Source: Pelobates cultripes (Eukaryota; Chordata; Amphibia; Anura; Pelobatidae). From it: DNA of 64,000 nt. The stretch spans positions 201,599,134-201,663,133 of the forward strand of contig OW240912.1 in assembly GCA_933207985.1 (NCBI GenBank), given 5' to 3'. The notes beneath the pieces were generated by a model. The model was not told the origin of the DNA, did not search any database, and saw only the letters and a list, made by a program, of their open reading frames with translations. Both the position numbers and the translations under genes were made by a program. Shown here piece by piece: positions 22,795-33,975 of this stretch (the stretch's first letter is position 1; each line of letters opens with the position of its first letter).

Positions 22795-23060
22795 GGCTCT
22801 GCACCAGACTTCCCTCCAATTGATCAGAGTTAAAGGATTTCATTGGACTCATTACAATTACAGGGCCTCTAAAGAGTCCTGTATTGTTATTTGTCGTCAC
22901 TACCTAACCGCGTCGGGAGTGGGTCATTTGCGCGCCTGCTGCCTTCCTTGCATGTGGTAGCAGTTTCTCAGGCTCCATGTACGGAATGGAACCCTGATTA
23001 CCCGTTACCCATGGTCACCATGGTAGGCACAGAAACTGGCATCAAAAGTTGATATGGATG
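22795..23060 (-). pseudogene. 18S rRNA-like fragment, further 3', antisense
   Basis: The minus strand reads 'aataacaatacaggactctt', 'gaggccctgtaattg', 'gcaggcgcgcaaatgaccca' and 'tgcctaccatggtgaccatg'. All of these belong to 18S rRNA roughly between positions 300 and 600. On the minus strand this later part of 18S lies upstream of the 5'-region piece at 22226-22385, so the two are out of natural order. Several substitutions are present. Confidence 0.8.
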
Positions 23061-23205
23061 ACATCCAAATGCAAAGTCTCCGTCACAGGGATGTGCGATT
23101 GGTCCGAGGTTCTCTAGAGTCAACAAAGTGCCTGCACAACTATAATGTCAACAGCTACTCTGCGGAACAGAGTTGTCTTTTTTATATGTCCCAATATTTT
23201 GTGGG

Positions 23206-24175
23206 TGTAACGGATCACCTGGCACCCCGACTGAGTACCTCCATTGAAGGATGCTCCTAGCACTTCCTGAGGACTCCAAGCACTGCAGCAGACACCACAA
23301 CCACCGAACCGGAGAAGCATACGAATGCTCTTAAGCATATGAATGCTGTAAGCAGCTGAACAGGAAAAGCATACAATCAGCTTACACTCCTGGCAATCAG
23401 CATACAATCCAATTCCCCCAATAACGAGACGACACTTCCTTTTGAGGTCAAGCAGAACTGACTGTACTGGCACATACAGCCTCTTTTATTCCCAATCCAC
23501 AAACACAGTCCTGCCCACAGGGTTTTGAAATACAACCAATCAATCCGTACAATACACACAGACACTCCCACACAAAATCCTCCCCTCTGCCTGTGATATG
23601 ATTACTGAACACAATGGTTAATATAATTATCACAGGCAGAGAAATACAGTATTATAAAACATATCACAGGGACCCCAAAACATGCAATAACCCCATAAAA
23701 GTATATCCTCGGAACTGGGGGATCTGGGTGAACCACATATCCAAAATTCACCCAGATCCGTTGAGTAGTTTGGAAGATACAGTTTAATGCAGATTCCGCA
23801 GAACATATACAGGCTATATGAAAAATAATTACTGTATAATGTGTCCCCTGTTGTATAGTTTAAAACTACAGCACGATGTCTTTGTGCACCAAATACCGGC
23901 GAGATGGCACAGTTTAGAAAAGTCCAAACAGTGTCTGTGAGTTAAAATGGCCGCTATCCATTGTTCTCACCATGTGCTTCATCCATTGTTCTCATTATGT
24001 GCCTCTGATACATGAAATGGTGGCCACCCAGTAACTTCACAGTATGTCCCCAGATGGTTCTTATAGGGCCAGCAGCAGCACAACATAAATCCATTATGCC
24101 CAAATCATGTCTTTAAAGGGCAATACATCCCAGGGGCCATAGTCACATGGCAGGAGGCTGGCAATCAGTCTTCTC
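23206..24175 (-). mobile_element. Gypsy-type LTR (TGTAACGG family)
   Basis: The left end is TGTAACGGATCACCTGGCACC, as at 16177. Other blocks are shared with 54183-55257 ('acaatacacacagacactcc' against 'acaatacaatcagacactcc', and a palindromic 'ctctgcctgtgat...atcacaggcagag' stem). No coding region is attached, so it is probably a solo LTR. Confidence 0.65.
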
Positions 24176-24663
24176 CATCAGGACTGCAAGAAATGCACTG
24201 CGGGCTGCAAATGTATCTTTTTTTATATGTCCCAATATTTTGTGGGCTACCACAACTAAAAAAAAACCCCATAAAAAACAGTGTTGGCTACCTCATCCCC
24301 CTCCTACACCGCTGCTTCCACCTACACCGCCATGGTCACCGCCTCCTCAACCTATGGGTCACTTAGTATAAACTATGTACACAATAGCAGAGGCTTGTGA
24401 AGGCCTTTTCTCCATGCATCAGGACTGCAAGAAATGCACCACAGGCCGCAAATGTTTCTTTTTTGGTATGTCCCAATATTTTGGGGGCTACCCCAATTAA
24501 AATTAAAAAATATATATAAAAAACAGTGTTGGCTACCTCCTCATCCTCCACTGCCGCTTCCACCTACACCACCATGGTCACCCCCTCCTCAACCTATGGG
24601 TCACTTAGTATAAACTAGGTACACAATAGCAGAGGCTTGTGAAGGCCTTTTCTCCATGCATCA
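24176..24663. repeat. Two-copy tandem repeat, about 241-bp unit
   Basis: Units begin 'catcaggactgcaagaaatg' at 24176 and 24417, and the next unit start (catcag) is at 24659. A piece of the same unit ('atatgtcccaatattttgtg') also lies at 23184-23203, just before the LTR at 23206. The array is therefore older than the LTR insertion. Confidence 0.8.
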
Positions 24664-25100
24664 GTAGTTGAGCTCAGTTTGAACAATGAAAGAGAATACC
24701 CTGCACTCCAACCCTCTCTCAAATGGATAATTCTGTTGATCCTCCTGACAACCATGCTTTAGATTTTGATTTATGTTCTTCCAAAGCTAAAATCAAAGAT
24801 TCCATCTAGTGCTATTTTATGGCTCAGCTGTATTTTTAATTTGTATGTTATTTTAAGTGATCTCCCTATCCACATTTGTTTGCAGGGCACTTGTCTTACT
24901 CTTACCCCCTTTTTATTTCCTTTTGCAGCCCTCTAGCCCTTTCCAGGAGTTTTTAGAGGCATTTTTGTGGCCAAAAGTTCGGGTCCCCATTGACTTCAGG
25001 GTCAAGTTCGGGGTCAAGTTCGAGCCCGAACACAGACTTTTTTTCAAAGTTTGGCCGAACCCGCCGGACCTGAACATCCAGGTGTCCGCTCAACTCTAGA
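24664..25100. repeat. Unclassified repeat with 'ttcgggtc' stem
   Basis: 24975-25098 contains multiple 'gttcggg/cccgaac' inverted blocks and ends GTCCGCTCAACTCTA. Its reverse complement resembles the 45-base insert 'agttgagcgaacccgaact' at 22308-22352. Confidence 0.45.
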
Positions 25101-25439
25101 AATTAGATATGTTTTGTTTTCCTTAATTTTATATATTACTCTTTTGTGCCTTTCTTTTTTCAATTTATTGGTCATTAATGCTTCATTAATGTTTATTACC
25201 TTTTAGATACGACTTGACTTGGAATCGTTCTAGCATTTTGGCTGCTTTATTGGTTAGCTGATTATTTATCTGTTTTTCCATTTCTGCAATCTTAATTGCT
25301 GTTTGTGTAGAAGGTGTTAATTTATTCAGTTTTTTATGATCACTTAGTTTTATATATAGTTCCTGGAGGGGTGGTACTTTTTTTTTTTTTTACGATAGCT
25401 GCCATTTTTATCATTTGCCCTCTAAGTACACTTTTGTAC

Positions 25440-25890
25440 GCGCACTAGACCGTGAAGTCTGGTGTATTTTTTTCTTGTTTTCTAAAAAAAAAGAGTTTAG
25501 TAATCTTCAACGTTATTTTTTTTGTGTAGTATATGGTCTCCCAAATGCCACTCTTTATGGAAGATTTTAAAGGTATCTTTATATTCTAACCCGATTGGAC
25601 GATGGTCTGCCCATGTTATATCTTGTATTTCTATTCTTTTAACAAGATACAGCATGCTCAAATTTCCCAATATGAGGTCTATTCTAGAATAAGAGTTATA
25701 TGTTTTAGAGTAACATGTATAATCCAGATCAGAAGGGTGGAATATTCTCCATATATCTCTTAAATTGTAGTTGTTCAGTAAATTTTGCAACCTATCCTCA
25801 TTTGGTATCCTAATTTTTTTTATCACTCTGACTCTTTCTATCTTTTCATGGATCAATTATACTGCTAAAATCCCCCATAATTAATGTCAG
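25440..25890 (-). pseudogene. L1/Tx1-type LINE endonuclease fragment
   Basis: Minus-strand translation holds GDFSSIID, LRDIWRIFHPSDLDYTCYS, YSRIDLILGN and ADHRPI, the C-terminal half of the APE-type endonuclease of L1-clade LINEs (GDFN..., SRID..., SDHaPi). The His in ADHRP corresponds to the catalytic His. A stop interrupts the region near 25855. The rest of ORF2 is absent, and a different LINE abuts at 25890. Confidence 0.75.
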
Positions 25891-26240
25891 TCCTTGCTGA
25901 ATTAACTTATTCACATTAAATGTCAATTGCCACAGCTCTGACAATTTTTATAATTGTTCTAAATCATTTGTCATTTGGCTTATCCCTCCTGATGTTCCAT
26001 CAACCCTGTTGCAAATTTTAGTATCATCAGCAAAAAGACATACCTTACTATCAAGACCTTCTGCAATATCACTGATAAAAATATTAAAGAGAATGGGTCC
26101 AAGTACAGATCCCTGAGGTAACCCACTGGTGACAAGCCTAAGCTTCAAATATACTCCATTGACTATAACCCTTCGTTGCCTGTCCCTCAGCCACTGCCTA
26201 ACCCATTCAACAATATTGGAATCCAAACTTAAAGATTACA
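25891..26240 (-). pseudogene. L2/CR1-type LINE RT fragment
   Basis: The minus strand encodes WLRDRQRRVIVNG, GLPQGSVLGPILFNIFISDI and the catalytic CLFADDTKI, then a segment ending in FNVNKL. This is the fingers/palm part of a CR1/L2-type RT. It is truncated on both sides and joined head-on to the L1 endonuclease piece. Confidence 0.8.
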
Positions 26241-26482
26241 GTCTATTGATGAGCCTTCACTGCACTTCACATGTGCACTGCAACCTCTATACGTATACAC
26301 ACACAAAGCATCCCCCTGCAGCCGCTAGATACACACACAGTAGAGCCATTAAATGCGCATACTATACATACAAGGCCCACACTCGCTACAGGCCCTAAAA
26401 CAACCAAGAAACACACAACACAACCCCTAGCCACACATAGTACACCAGAAACAGACCCTTATATAGAACAGGGGTAGGAACC
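26241..26482. repeat. CA-rich low-complexity stretch
   Basis: Irregular acacac-rich sequence with no gene. 26467-26478 repeats the hAT start motif 'aacaggggtagg' just outside the hAT at 26491. Confidence 0.5.
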
Positions 26483-26490
26483 CTCTAGAA

Positions 26491-27279
26491 CAGGGGTAGG
26501 CAACCTTTTAGCAGCACTGTGACAAAATATGATTGTGATGTCCCGTAGCGTGTCGGTCCTATTTCTTTAAATTGAGGTGTGCATGTTGCCATATTCTGCT
26601 TGTGTTATTTATACTGCAGTTGCTTTGTATCGTTGTATTTGTGTGTATATGAGCTATTATATTGTATATGTTCATTAATAGTTTGTGGTATCATGTATAA
26701 TACCTATGAATTTGGGCTGTGTATGGGGGCTGCTTTTGGAATTGTGTGTGGATGGATATGTCACATTGTGTATTTGGTAGTGTGTGTATGTGTGGGGCTG
26801 TTTGGGGTATTGCATGTGAGAGGCTGCACGTGTGGATGTATGCATGTATGTGGATTGTTGGTGGTGTTGTGTTTATGCGGACTGTGTGTGTGTTTGTATT
26901 ATTTGTATGAGGGGAGGGTTATTCTGCAGCTCTGTGTATATCTAGCAGTGTGGGAGGCTTCCCTGGGTTTTAGTGGGGACCAGGCTGGCCAGGTACAGCT
27001 CAAGGACATAAGCTGCAACAGCAGCTGCGGGCTGCTTTACTCCAGTGTGGATTCTCATTCCCAAGTGCTGGGAGGAAGTGATCTGAGATCACTTCCTCTA
27101 TGTGCTGCAATGCATAAATTGAGGATTGTCCATCACCACCTTTTCGTATTATAGATATCTGAAGTTTCACTGGGACTCCTGACAGGTCAGAGCCTGTTTG
27201 GCTCTTGTAGCCTTGAGTGCCGTGCAAAGGCACCTCGAGTGCCGTGCATGGCACTAGTGCCGTAGGTTGCCTACCCCTG
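26491..27279. mobile_element. hAT element, non-autonomous (789 bp)
   Basis: TIRs are CAGGGGTAGGCAACCT on the left and its inverse (..GGTTGCCTACCCCTG) on the right. A perfect 8-bp target duplication CTCTAGAA lies at 26483-26490 and 27280-27287. The interior has TG-rich sequence but no transposase. Confidence 0.9.
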
Positions 27280-27287
27280 CTCTAGAA

Positions 27288-27612
27288 CAACCCAGGGAGC
27301 TTCCAAACACATGCACAACACACTTTAACAGCCCTGTTCCGCTTTTGTTCTTTGGTATCTCATTATTGGGGACACCAGAGACAAGTCATTAGCAAATGTG
27401 TATGCTTGCATTGTGCAGAGGGGGCGCTGGAGGGGTAAACAGGGCCGGTGCAAGGATTTTTGCCGCCCATGGCAAACAAAAAATTTCAACCTCCATATGC
27501 TCTGCCTATCATGAGACATTATAATGCCCCACCCATATGAACCGCCATATGAACCAATGGCAGTGCTACACACAGTGTCTGTTCTCTTTTCTCTGAAAAG
27601 GCTGTGTTTACA
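27288..27612. mobile_element. hAT-like left end and remnant
   Basis: From 27440, CAGGGCCGGTGCAAGG followed by 'atttttgccgcc' resembles the left end of CAGGGC-type hAT elements. A possible partner end (CCAGTCCAGCCCTG) is at 35415-35428, but the flanking 8-mers do not match, so pairing is unproven. The TTAA element at 27613 lies inside. 27288-27439 shows nothing else. Confidence 0.45.
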
Positions 27613-27994
27613 TTAACCCCTTAAGGACGGAGCCAAATGTACACGTTGTGAACTAAACAAATGTAAACAAAACCTGGCATTTGCGCTACATGTCTGTCCA
27701 ACCGTAATTCACCTCTTTCATAGTAAATGCACCCACCCTTATTATATATCATTTTATTCAGGGGAAACAGGGCTTTCATTTAATATCAAATATCTAGCTA
27801 TGAAACATAATTTAATATGAAAAAAATGGGAGAAAATAAGATTTTTTTTAGTTCTACATGACATTTTAACGGTCAATGTCATAATACTGTTTGCTTTTAC
27901 TGCAATAAAATACACATATTTGTATTCAGCAAAGTCTCACGTGTAAAACAGTACCCCCTATGTACAGGTTTTATGGCGTTTTTGGAAGTTACAG

Positions 27995-28435
27995 GGTCAA
28001 ATATAGCACATTACATTTGAAATTGAAATTCGCCAGATTGGTTACGTTGCCTTTGGGACTTTATAGTAGCCCAGGAAAGAAATTTACACCCATAATGGCA
28101 TACCATTTGCAATAGTAGACAACCCAAGGTATTGCAAATGGGGTATGTCCAGTCCTTTTTAGTAGCCATTTGGTCACAAACACTGGCCAAAGTTAGCGTT
28201 AGTATTTGTTTGTGTGTGAAAAATGCAAAAAACGCCAATTTTGGCCAGTGTTTGTAACTAAGTGGCTACTAAAAAAGACTGGACATACCCCGTTTGCAAT
28301 ACCTTGGGTTGTCTACTATTGCAAATGGTATGCCATCATAGGGGTAATTTTCATTCTTGAGCTACCATAGGGTCTCAAAGGCAACGTAACCAATCTGGCG
28401 AATTTTAATGTGAAAAAAATGAAACGCAAGCCTTA
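27995..28435. repeat. Large inverted repeat (hairpin) in TTAA element
   Basis: The arm around 28028-28056 ('ttcgccagattggttacgtt') pairs with 28376-28404. 'tggcataccatttgcaatag' pairs with the sequence near 28315-28334. The arms are about 190 bases each around a centre near 28215. It is non-coding. Confidence 0.75.
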
Positions 28436-28469
28436 TATTTGATGCTGTAACTTTTGAAAACACCATAAA

Positions 28470-28720
28470 ACCTGTACATGAGGGGTACTGTTGTACTCGG
28501 GAGACTTCGCTGAACACAAATATTTGTGTTTCAAAACAGTAAAAAGTATCGCAGCAATAATATCATCCGTGTAAGTACTGTTTGTGCGTGAAAAATGCAA
28601 AAAACTGCACTTTTACTGGCGATATCATCGTTGTAATACATTTTACTGTTTTGAAACACTAATATTTGTGTTCAGCGAAGTCCCCCAAGTAGAACAGTAC
28701 CCCCCATGTACAGGTCTTAT
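28470..28720. repeat. Second inverted repeat in TTAA element
   Basis: 'cctgtacatgaggggtactg' pairs with 'cagtaccccccatgtacagg' near 28698-28717, and 'ttcgctgaacacaaatattt' with its inverse near 28660-28680. The arms are roughly 100 bases. Confidence 0.7.
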
Positions 28721-28839
28721 GGTGTCTTGGAAAGTTATAGGGTTAAATATAGTGGTAGCAAATTAAATTCCCTTTACTTCCGGCATGGGTTGTCAGGCAG
28801 GTCCCGCTAATTGTAATTAATTAAGATACCCAATTATGT

Positions 28840-28900
28840 AAAAATATTACATAAATATATATGTAGAATTAATATATGTATATATATACGTATGTGAATA

Positions 28901-28945
<45 letters not shown>

Positions 28946-29160
28946 TTAAAATATTTTTATTTATATATAGGTATATATATATAGTGATATATACGTATAT
29001 ATTTATGTATATAGATATATATATTATTTCGTTCTACGTGTAGTTTGATATAAATATATATTATCACAATACAGTTAGAACGAAATAACACACATCTATA
29101 TATTTTTTAATTATTTTTTAATTTTATTTTTTAACGTATTTACATATTTAATTTTTTTAT
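28840..29160. repeat. AT microsatellite and AT-rich tract
   Basis: (TA)n and variants, with an inverted pair ATTTCGTTCTACGTG / TAGAACGAAAT at about 29026-29085. No gene is seen. Confidence 0.8.
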
Positions 29161-29404
29161 ATTATATATCAGTGATGGCGAACCTTTTTGAGCCCGAGTG
29201 CCCAAACCGCAATACATGCCAACATTTTTCTCCTTAAAGTGCCAACACGGCAATTAAACCCAAATACTGAGGTTTAAGTTTAGAAAAAAAAAAACTCGTA
29301 CTGTTGTCCGAACTAATAACTTTTGTTTTAAAAGAACACAGAGAGTTCAATGATACAAATTTTAAATAATGATATAAATAGATACAATTAAGCTTATATT
29401 TATT

Positions 29405-29945
29405 AGTATCTCCAACAAATGCAATACATACATAGACAGACTGCTGAATACATACACACAGTCTGCTGAATACACACACACAAGACTGCTGAATACAGAG
29501 ACTGATGAATACACATACAGACAGACTGCTGAGTACACACACACACAGACACACAGACTGCTGAGTACACACACACACAGACTGCTGAGTACACACACAC
29601 ACAGACTGCTGAGTACACACACACACAGACTGCTGAGGTGGTACACACACACAGACTGCTGAATGCACACACACACACACACACAGACTGCTGAATGCAC
29701 ACACACACACACACACACACACAGACTGCTGAATGCACACACAGACTGCTGAATGCACACACACACACACTGAACTGCTGAATACACACACACAGACTGC
29801 TGAATGCACACACACAGACTGCTGAGTACACACACACACACACACAGACTGCTGAGTACACACACACACAGACTGCTGAATACACGCAAACACAGACAGA
29901 CTGCTGAATACACGCACACACACAGAGACTGCTGAATACACATAC
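29405..29945. repeat. Minisatellite 'acagactgctga(g/a)tacacac'
   Basis: About 24 irregular units of 20-30 bases built on 'acagactgctgaatacacac'. The long Cys/Val frames on the minus strand are translations of this repeat and not genes. Confidence 0.9.
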
Positions 29946-29949
29946 TGCA

Positions 29950-30600
29950 TTGAGGTGGGGGGTGCGTGTGAGTGTTGTATGTGAGGGGTGCTGTGTGTCT
30001 GTGGGGGGTGTTCTGTGTGTGTGTGCTATATGTGTAAGGGTGCTGCGGAGGGGTAGGGGTACTGTGTGTGTGGGGTAGGGGTACTGTGTGGGGGGGTAGG
30101 GGTACTGTGTGAGGGGGGTAGGGTACTGTGTGAGGGGGTAGGGCACTGTGAGGGGGGGTAGGGTACTGTGTGAGGGGGGTAGGGTACTGTGAGGGGTAGG
30201 GGTACTGTGTGAGGGGTAGGGGCACTGTGTGTGGGGGTAGGGGTACTGTGTGTGGGGGAGTAGGAGTACTGGGGAGGGTAGGGGTTACTGCTGGGGAGGG
30301 TAGGGGTTACTGCTGGGGGGAGGGGTTACTGCTGGGGGGCACTGCTGGGGGTTAGGGCACTGCTGGGGGGTAGGGCACTGCTGGGGGTAGGGGTACTGTG
30401 TATGGGGGGATGGTACTGCTGGGCAGGGTAGGGGTTACTGCTGGGCAGGGTAGGGGTTACTGCTGGGCAGGGTAGGGGTTACTGCTTGGGGGGGTAGGGG
30501 TTACTGCTGGGGAGGGTAGGGGTTACTGCTGGGGGAGTAGGGGTTCTGCTGGGGGGGTAGGGGTACTTCTGGGGGGGTAAGGGTGCTGTGTCAGTATACC
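29950..30600. repeat. G-rich minisatellite 'ggggtaggggtactg'
   Basis: Dozens of GGGGTAGGGGTACTGYG / GGGTAGGGGTTACTGCT units. It has strong strand asymmetry with frequent G3-4 runs, a sequence type able to form G-quadruplexes. The array resumes after the gap at 32717-32955. Confidence 0.9.
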
Positions 30601-30682
30601 CCCCCTCCCTCCTTCTTACCTTTAATGAGGGGGGAGGGGGGGGGACACAGCGATCCCTGGTGGTCCGGTGGTGGTAAGCACT

Positions 30683-30824
30683 GCAGGGGGAGGGCTCCAG
30701 GAAGCAGCTCCCCTGTCCTCTCGCGCAATGCTGTGTGGAGCGTTGCCATGGTAACGCGCGGCAACGCTCCACACAGCATCGCGCGGGAGGACAGGGGAGC
30801 TGCTTCCTGGAGCCCTCCCCCTGC
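30683..30824. promoter_or_regulatory. Long hairpin with RFX X-box-like apex
   Basis: Arms of about 65 bases (30683-30747 and 30760-30824) pair with about two mismatches. The apex carries GTTGCCATGGTAAC (30742-30755), which matches the palindromic X-box recognised by RFX factors. A second, smaller hairpin ('gcagagtaggcgcctg' and its inverse) follows at 30840-30885. Binding is inferred from the motif only. Confidence 0.65.
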
Positions 30825-30969
30825 CTCCCGACCCGGAAGCAGAGTAGGCGCCTGCCGTTTCGGGCAGACAGGCGCCTACTCTGCATTGATGGCGAACCTG
30901 TGGCCGCGTGCCCACAGAAAGGGCCCGGCGTGCCACCTGTGGCACGCGTGCCATAGGTTCGCCATCACT

Positions 30970-32132
30970 GAACTATAACATTCACTTTTCAGACATATTT
31001 CTGTGCAGTATGTATATATGATCATTTATAATGTGCCAGGAACCCAACGACCATGAGTGCTGCGAGGGTTAGCTATGTGACAGTCCATTTAAAGGAAACA
31101 TTAAGGTTAAAAAAAGCCTATTCACAAAATGAGAGTTAATACAGATATACACACACACACACACACACTTTATCGAACCCTGGAAGCCTGATGATGGGCA
31201 TCCTCACGCTCTGCATCCAGAGTCAGAAAAATCCCCATAGGAAAGTATTGATCCAATGCTTTTGTATGTGGAGGGCACTCATTATCCATGCCGCGTTTGC
31301 GCATTAGATCCCTCATCGGGTGGCATTAGAGGAAGTGGAGCGCAGTCTCAGCTCTGAGGGACTTTGGAGCTAGAAATGCGTGAGTAAGTTGTAATACTTT
31401 TTCTTAATGGCACCTGGGCATCGCTATTTATGCAAAAACCTCAGGTCCAGGGACAGCCCCCTCTGGACCTGATGGGATACAGGGACAGTACAAACAATTG
31501 ACCAATAACAGCACACTGTATCATTTGAAATAGTCACCGCCCATCTTGGAGATACAAGTTTCAACGGTTAGGGTAATTCAAATATCTCCAAGTGCCCAGA
31601 ATCCCACGTGTAACTTGAACATACGAAACAGCATAAAAATACATATTTATAACATTGTATAACGCATCTCCTATATTCTACCAGTCATTAGATAGCTCAG
31701 GTCTGAGCACATCAGATGTGCGAATAGCGCTCAGACCTCACGAACAGTAGAGCCTGTCCTTAACATACAAAGTCTTTTTGTGTTTCTTTGTCCCGAACAC
31801 GTTCCAGCTGTAATGCTGACTACGGGGGGCCTCTGCCCACCAACTACCTACAACTCCATGCCGGGGAGCACAAGGGAGATCGGGGGTGATGGACACCCAC
31901 TCAGCAACCTGGGACATACTGGACAGAGCCGGACAGCAGACGCCAGCAGGTCAAGTGCTTGTTTATGGGTGGTCAGACTAACTCAGGTACCGACCGACAG
32001 AAGGTCAGGTACCTGGTTAGTCTTTCTTTGGGGGGGGAAGAAATGTGATGAACTGAAACTTGTCACAGGCTTTTGGAGGAGCCTGCTGCCAGCCTCTTAC
32101 CAAAAGACTATGTGCCCTTTTAAAACACTATG
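30970..32132. other. Sequence inside the hAT, probably misassembled
   Basis: It follows a hAT right end that lacks a matching target duplication. Content: a (CA)n run at 31147-31168, and LTR-like blocks at 31420-31760 ('ctcaggtctgagcac', 'aatatctccaagtgc') and 31780-32132 ('ggaggagcctgctgccagcc'). A plus-strand frame at 31780-32145 has no domain. Confidence 0.5.
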
Positions 32133-32616
32133 TGTAGCGGAGTAGTAGGTTAATCCACGGTATCGCCGCTGGTAATCAGGGTCCAGCATGTAAAACACAG
32201 GTAGTGTAGTAATAATCCCTTTTTCCCAAGAACTAGACGACACATAGTTTTGGAGTCAACTCAGCTTTTATTCCAAAGTCACCGTATTTATACAAGTCCC
32301 CATGCAAGGGGTTTCCATACTGGCATTGCAGGGGTTTTCCTTGGGTGGACTCTGTGGAAAACTTACTCTGCAAGGCTATTTCTCATCATGCAATGCTGTA
32401 CTGGAGAGATAATTGCGTAAGAATATTCTATTAATTACATTATCTCTTCGTACAGCAAAATATACCATTTCACATAAAAATCCATAAAATTTTTACTCGG
32501 AATTAGCCGAATGACCCTTCATTGAATGGCTGGGATATGAGCGCACCATCTGGCGAAATACCGCTCAGATCTGTTCACTAGAATAGGAAAGCCATTCGAA
32601 TGAAGGGTTCATATGA
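32133..32616. mobile_element. LTR fragment running into the gap
   Basis: It begins TGTAGCGGAGTAGTAGG and shares 'actagacgacacatagtttt' (against 'actggacgacacacagttct') with the Gypsy LTRs at 40880 and 42857. It is cut off by the Ns at 32617. Confidence 0.6.
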
Positions 32617-32716
32617 NNNNNNNNNNNNNNNNNNNNNNNNNNNNNNNNNNNNNNNNNNNNNNNNNNNNNNNNNNNNNNNNNNNNNNNNNNNNNNNNNNNN
32701 NNNNNNNNNNNNNNNN
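32617..32716. other. Assembly gap (100 N)
   Basis: Exactly 100 Ns, the usual placeholder for a gap of unknown size. It is flanked by LTR sequence on the left and hAT minisatellite on the right. Confidence 0.99.
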
Positions 32717-33051
32717 GGGGTACTGCTGGGGGGTTAGGGGTACTGCTGGGCAGGGTAGGGGTTACTGCTGGGCAGGGTAGGGGTTACTGCTGGGCAGGGT
32801 AGGGGTTACTGCTTGGGGGGGTAGGGGTTACTGCTGGGCAGGGTAGGGGTTACTGCTTGGGGGGGTAGGGGTTACTGCTGGGGAGGGTAGGGGTTACTGC
32901 TGGGGGAGTAGGGGTTCTGCTGGGGGGGTAGGGGTACTTCTGGGGGGGTAAGGGTGCTGTGTCAGTATACCTCCCCCCCTCCTTCTTACCTTTAATGAGG
33001 GGGGAGGGGGGGGACACAGCGATCCCTGGTGGTCCGGTGGTGGTAAGCACT

Positions 33052-33193
33052 GCAGGGGGAGGGCTCCAGGAAGCAGCTCCCCTGTCCTCTCACGCAATGC
33101 TGTGTGGAGCGTTGCCATGGTAACGCGCGGCAACGCTCCACACAGCATCGCGCGGGAGGACAGGGGAGCTGCTTCCTAGAGCCCTCCCCCTGC
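33052..33193. promoter_or_regulatory. Second copy of the X-box hairpin
   Basis: The same hairpin as 30683-30824, with a few substitutions. The apex GTTGCCATGGTAAC is at 33111-33124 and is conserved. It belongs to the right end that carries the matching target duplication. Confidence 0.65.
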
Positions 33194-33339
33194 CTCCCGA
33201 CCCGGAAGCAGAGTAGGCGCCTGCCGTTTTGGGCAGGCAGGCGCCTACTCTGCAGTGATGGCGAACCTGTGGCCGCGTGCCCACAGAAAGGGCCCCGCGT
33301 GCCACCTGTGGCACGCGTGCCATAGGTTCGCCATCACTG

Positions 33340-33364
33340 TTATATATAAATATATATATAACAA

Positions 33365-33420
<56 letters not shown>

Positions 33421-33535
33421 ATCAGTATCAGTCTACGTGTAGTTTGATATTAATATATATATATATATATATTAATAGTAAAATACACCTAGACAGTGTA
33501 CGTGTGTGTATGTATATGTGTGTATATATACTTAG

Positions 33536-33585
<50 letters not shown>

Positions 33586-33610
33586 TACATATATATATAT
33601 ATATAATCTA
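33340..33610. repeat. AT microsatellite
   Basis: (TA)n tracts at 33340-33420, 33455-33475 and 33537-33605. The Tyr/Ile frame here is a repeat translation. Confidence 0.9.
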
Positions 33611-33892
33611 AGTATATTTTATTATTTTTTTTACACTATTTAATTTATTTTAATTTTATTTCAAGCCAGCAGGGGGACCACCTGTCATTACAGGCAGCCC
33701 CCCTGCTGGCAATACAGCAGCCAGCTATCCCGGCCATGTGATTGTGAGGTCCTCGCAAGGACCTCACCCTCACATGGCCGGGGGGGGGGGGCTGCAGGAG
33801 GAAGATCTGCTGCGGGGGGGCTCCCTGGGAGTACCCCCAACCGCAATCGCCGACGTGGGATCACCGGCGACCGGGTAAGTACAGAAAGACCA

Positions 33893-33956
33893 GAGGGCGT
33901 ACTATTACGTCCGGCGGCGTTTAGAGCCGCCTATAATAGGGCGTAATAGTACGCCC
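33893..33956. repeat. Terminal hairpin of TTAA element
   Basis: 'gagggcgtactattacg' pairs with 'ggcgtaatagtacgccctc', with an inner GGCGGC / GCCGCC stem. It sits just inside the right TTAA end. Confidence 0.75.
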
Positions 33957-33975
33957 TCCGGTCTTAAGGGGTTAA

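Larger units (their letters stand above)
29170..33339. mobile_element. hAT element with minisatellite (contains gap and suspected misjoin)
   Basis: The left end is CAGTGATGGCGAACC at 29170 and the right end GGTTCGCCATCACTG finishes at 33339. The 8-bp target duplication TTATATAT is perfect at 29162-29169 and 33340-33347. A different right end of the same family occurs at 30955-30969, followed by 'aactataa', which matches no duplication. The stretch from there to the N gap is therefore suspect. The interior is minisatellite plus GC-rich hairpins; no transposase is seen. Confidence 0.8.
27613..33975. mobile_element. Large TTAA-flanked element (piggyBac-like ends)
   Basis: The left end is TTAACCCCTTAAGGACGG at 27613 and the right end CCGGTCTTAAGGGGTTAA finishes at 33975. 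TTAA is duplicated at both ends. Outside the element, 'gtgtttacattaa' and 'aaagtctgcagggacagg' join into a continuous host repeat when it is removed. There is no transposase. The interior is made of large inverted repeats, AT microsatellites, a hAT insertion and an assembly gap. Confidence 0.75.

Noticed and set aside
22226..23060. Functional rRNA gene
   Set aside because: Only two short, diverged, out-of-order pieces of 18S are present.
26579..27154. 191-residue plus-strand frame with hydrophobic Cys-rich sequence
   Set aside because: It lies inside the non-autonomous hAT and arises from TG-rich DNA; there is no domain.
29234..30225. Long Cys/Val/Ser-rich minus-strand frames
   Set aside because: They are translations of the 'cagactgctga' minisatellite and the 'ggggtactg' array; they are open in several phases at once.
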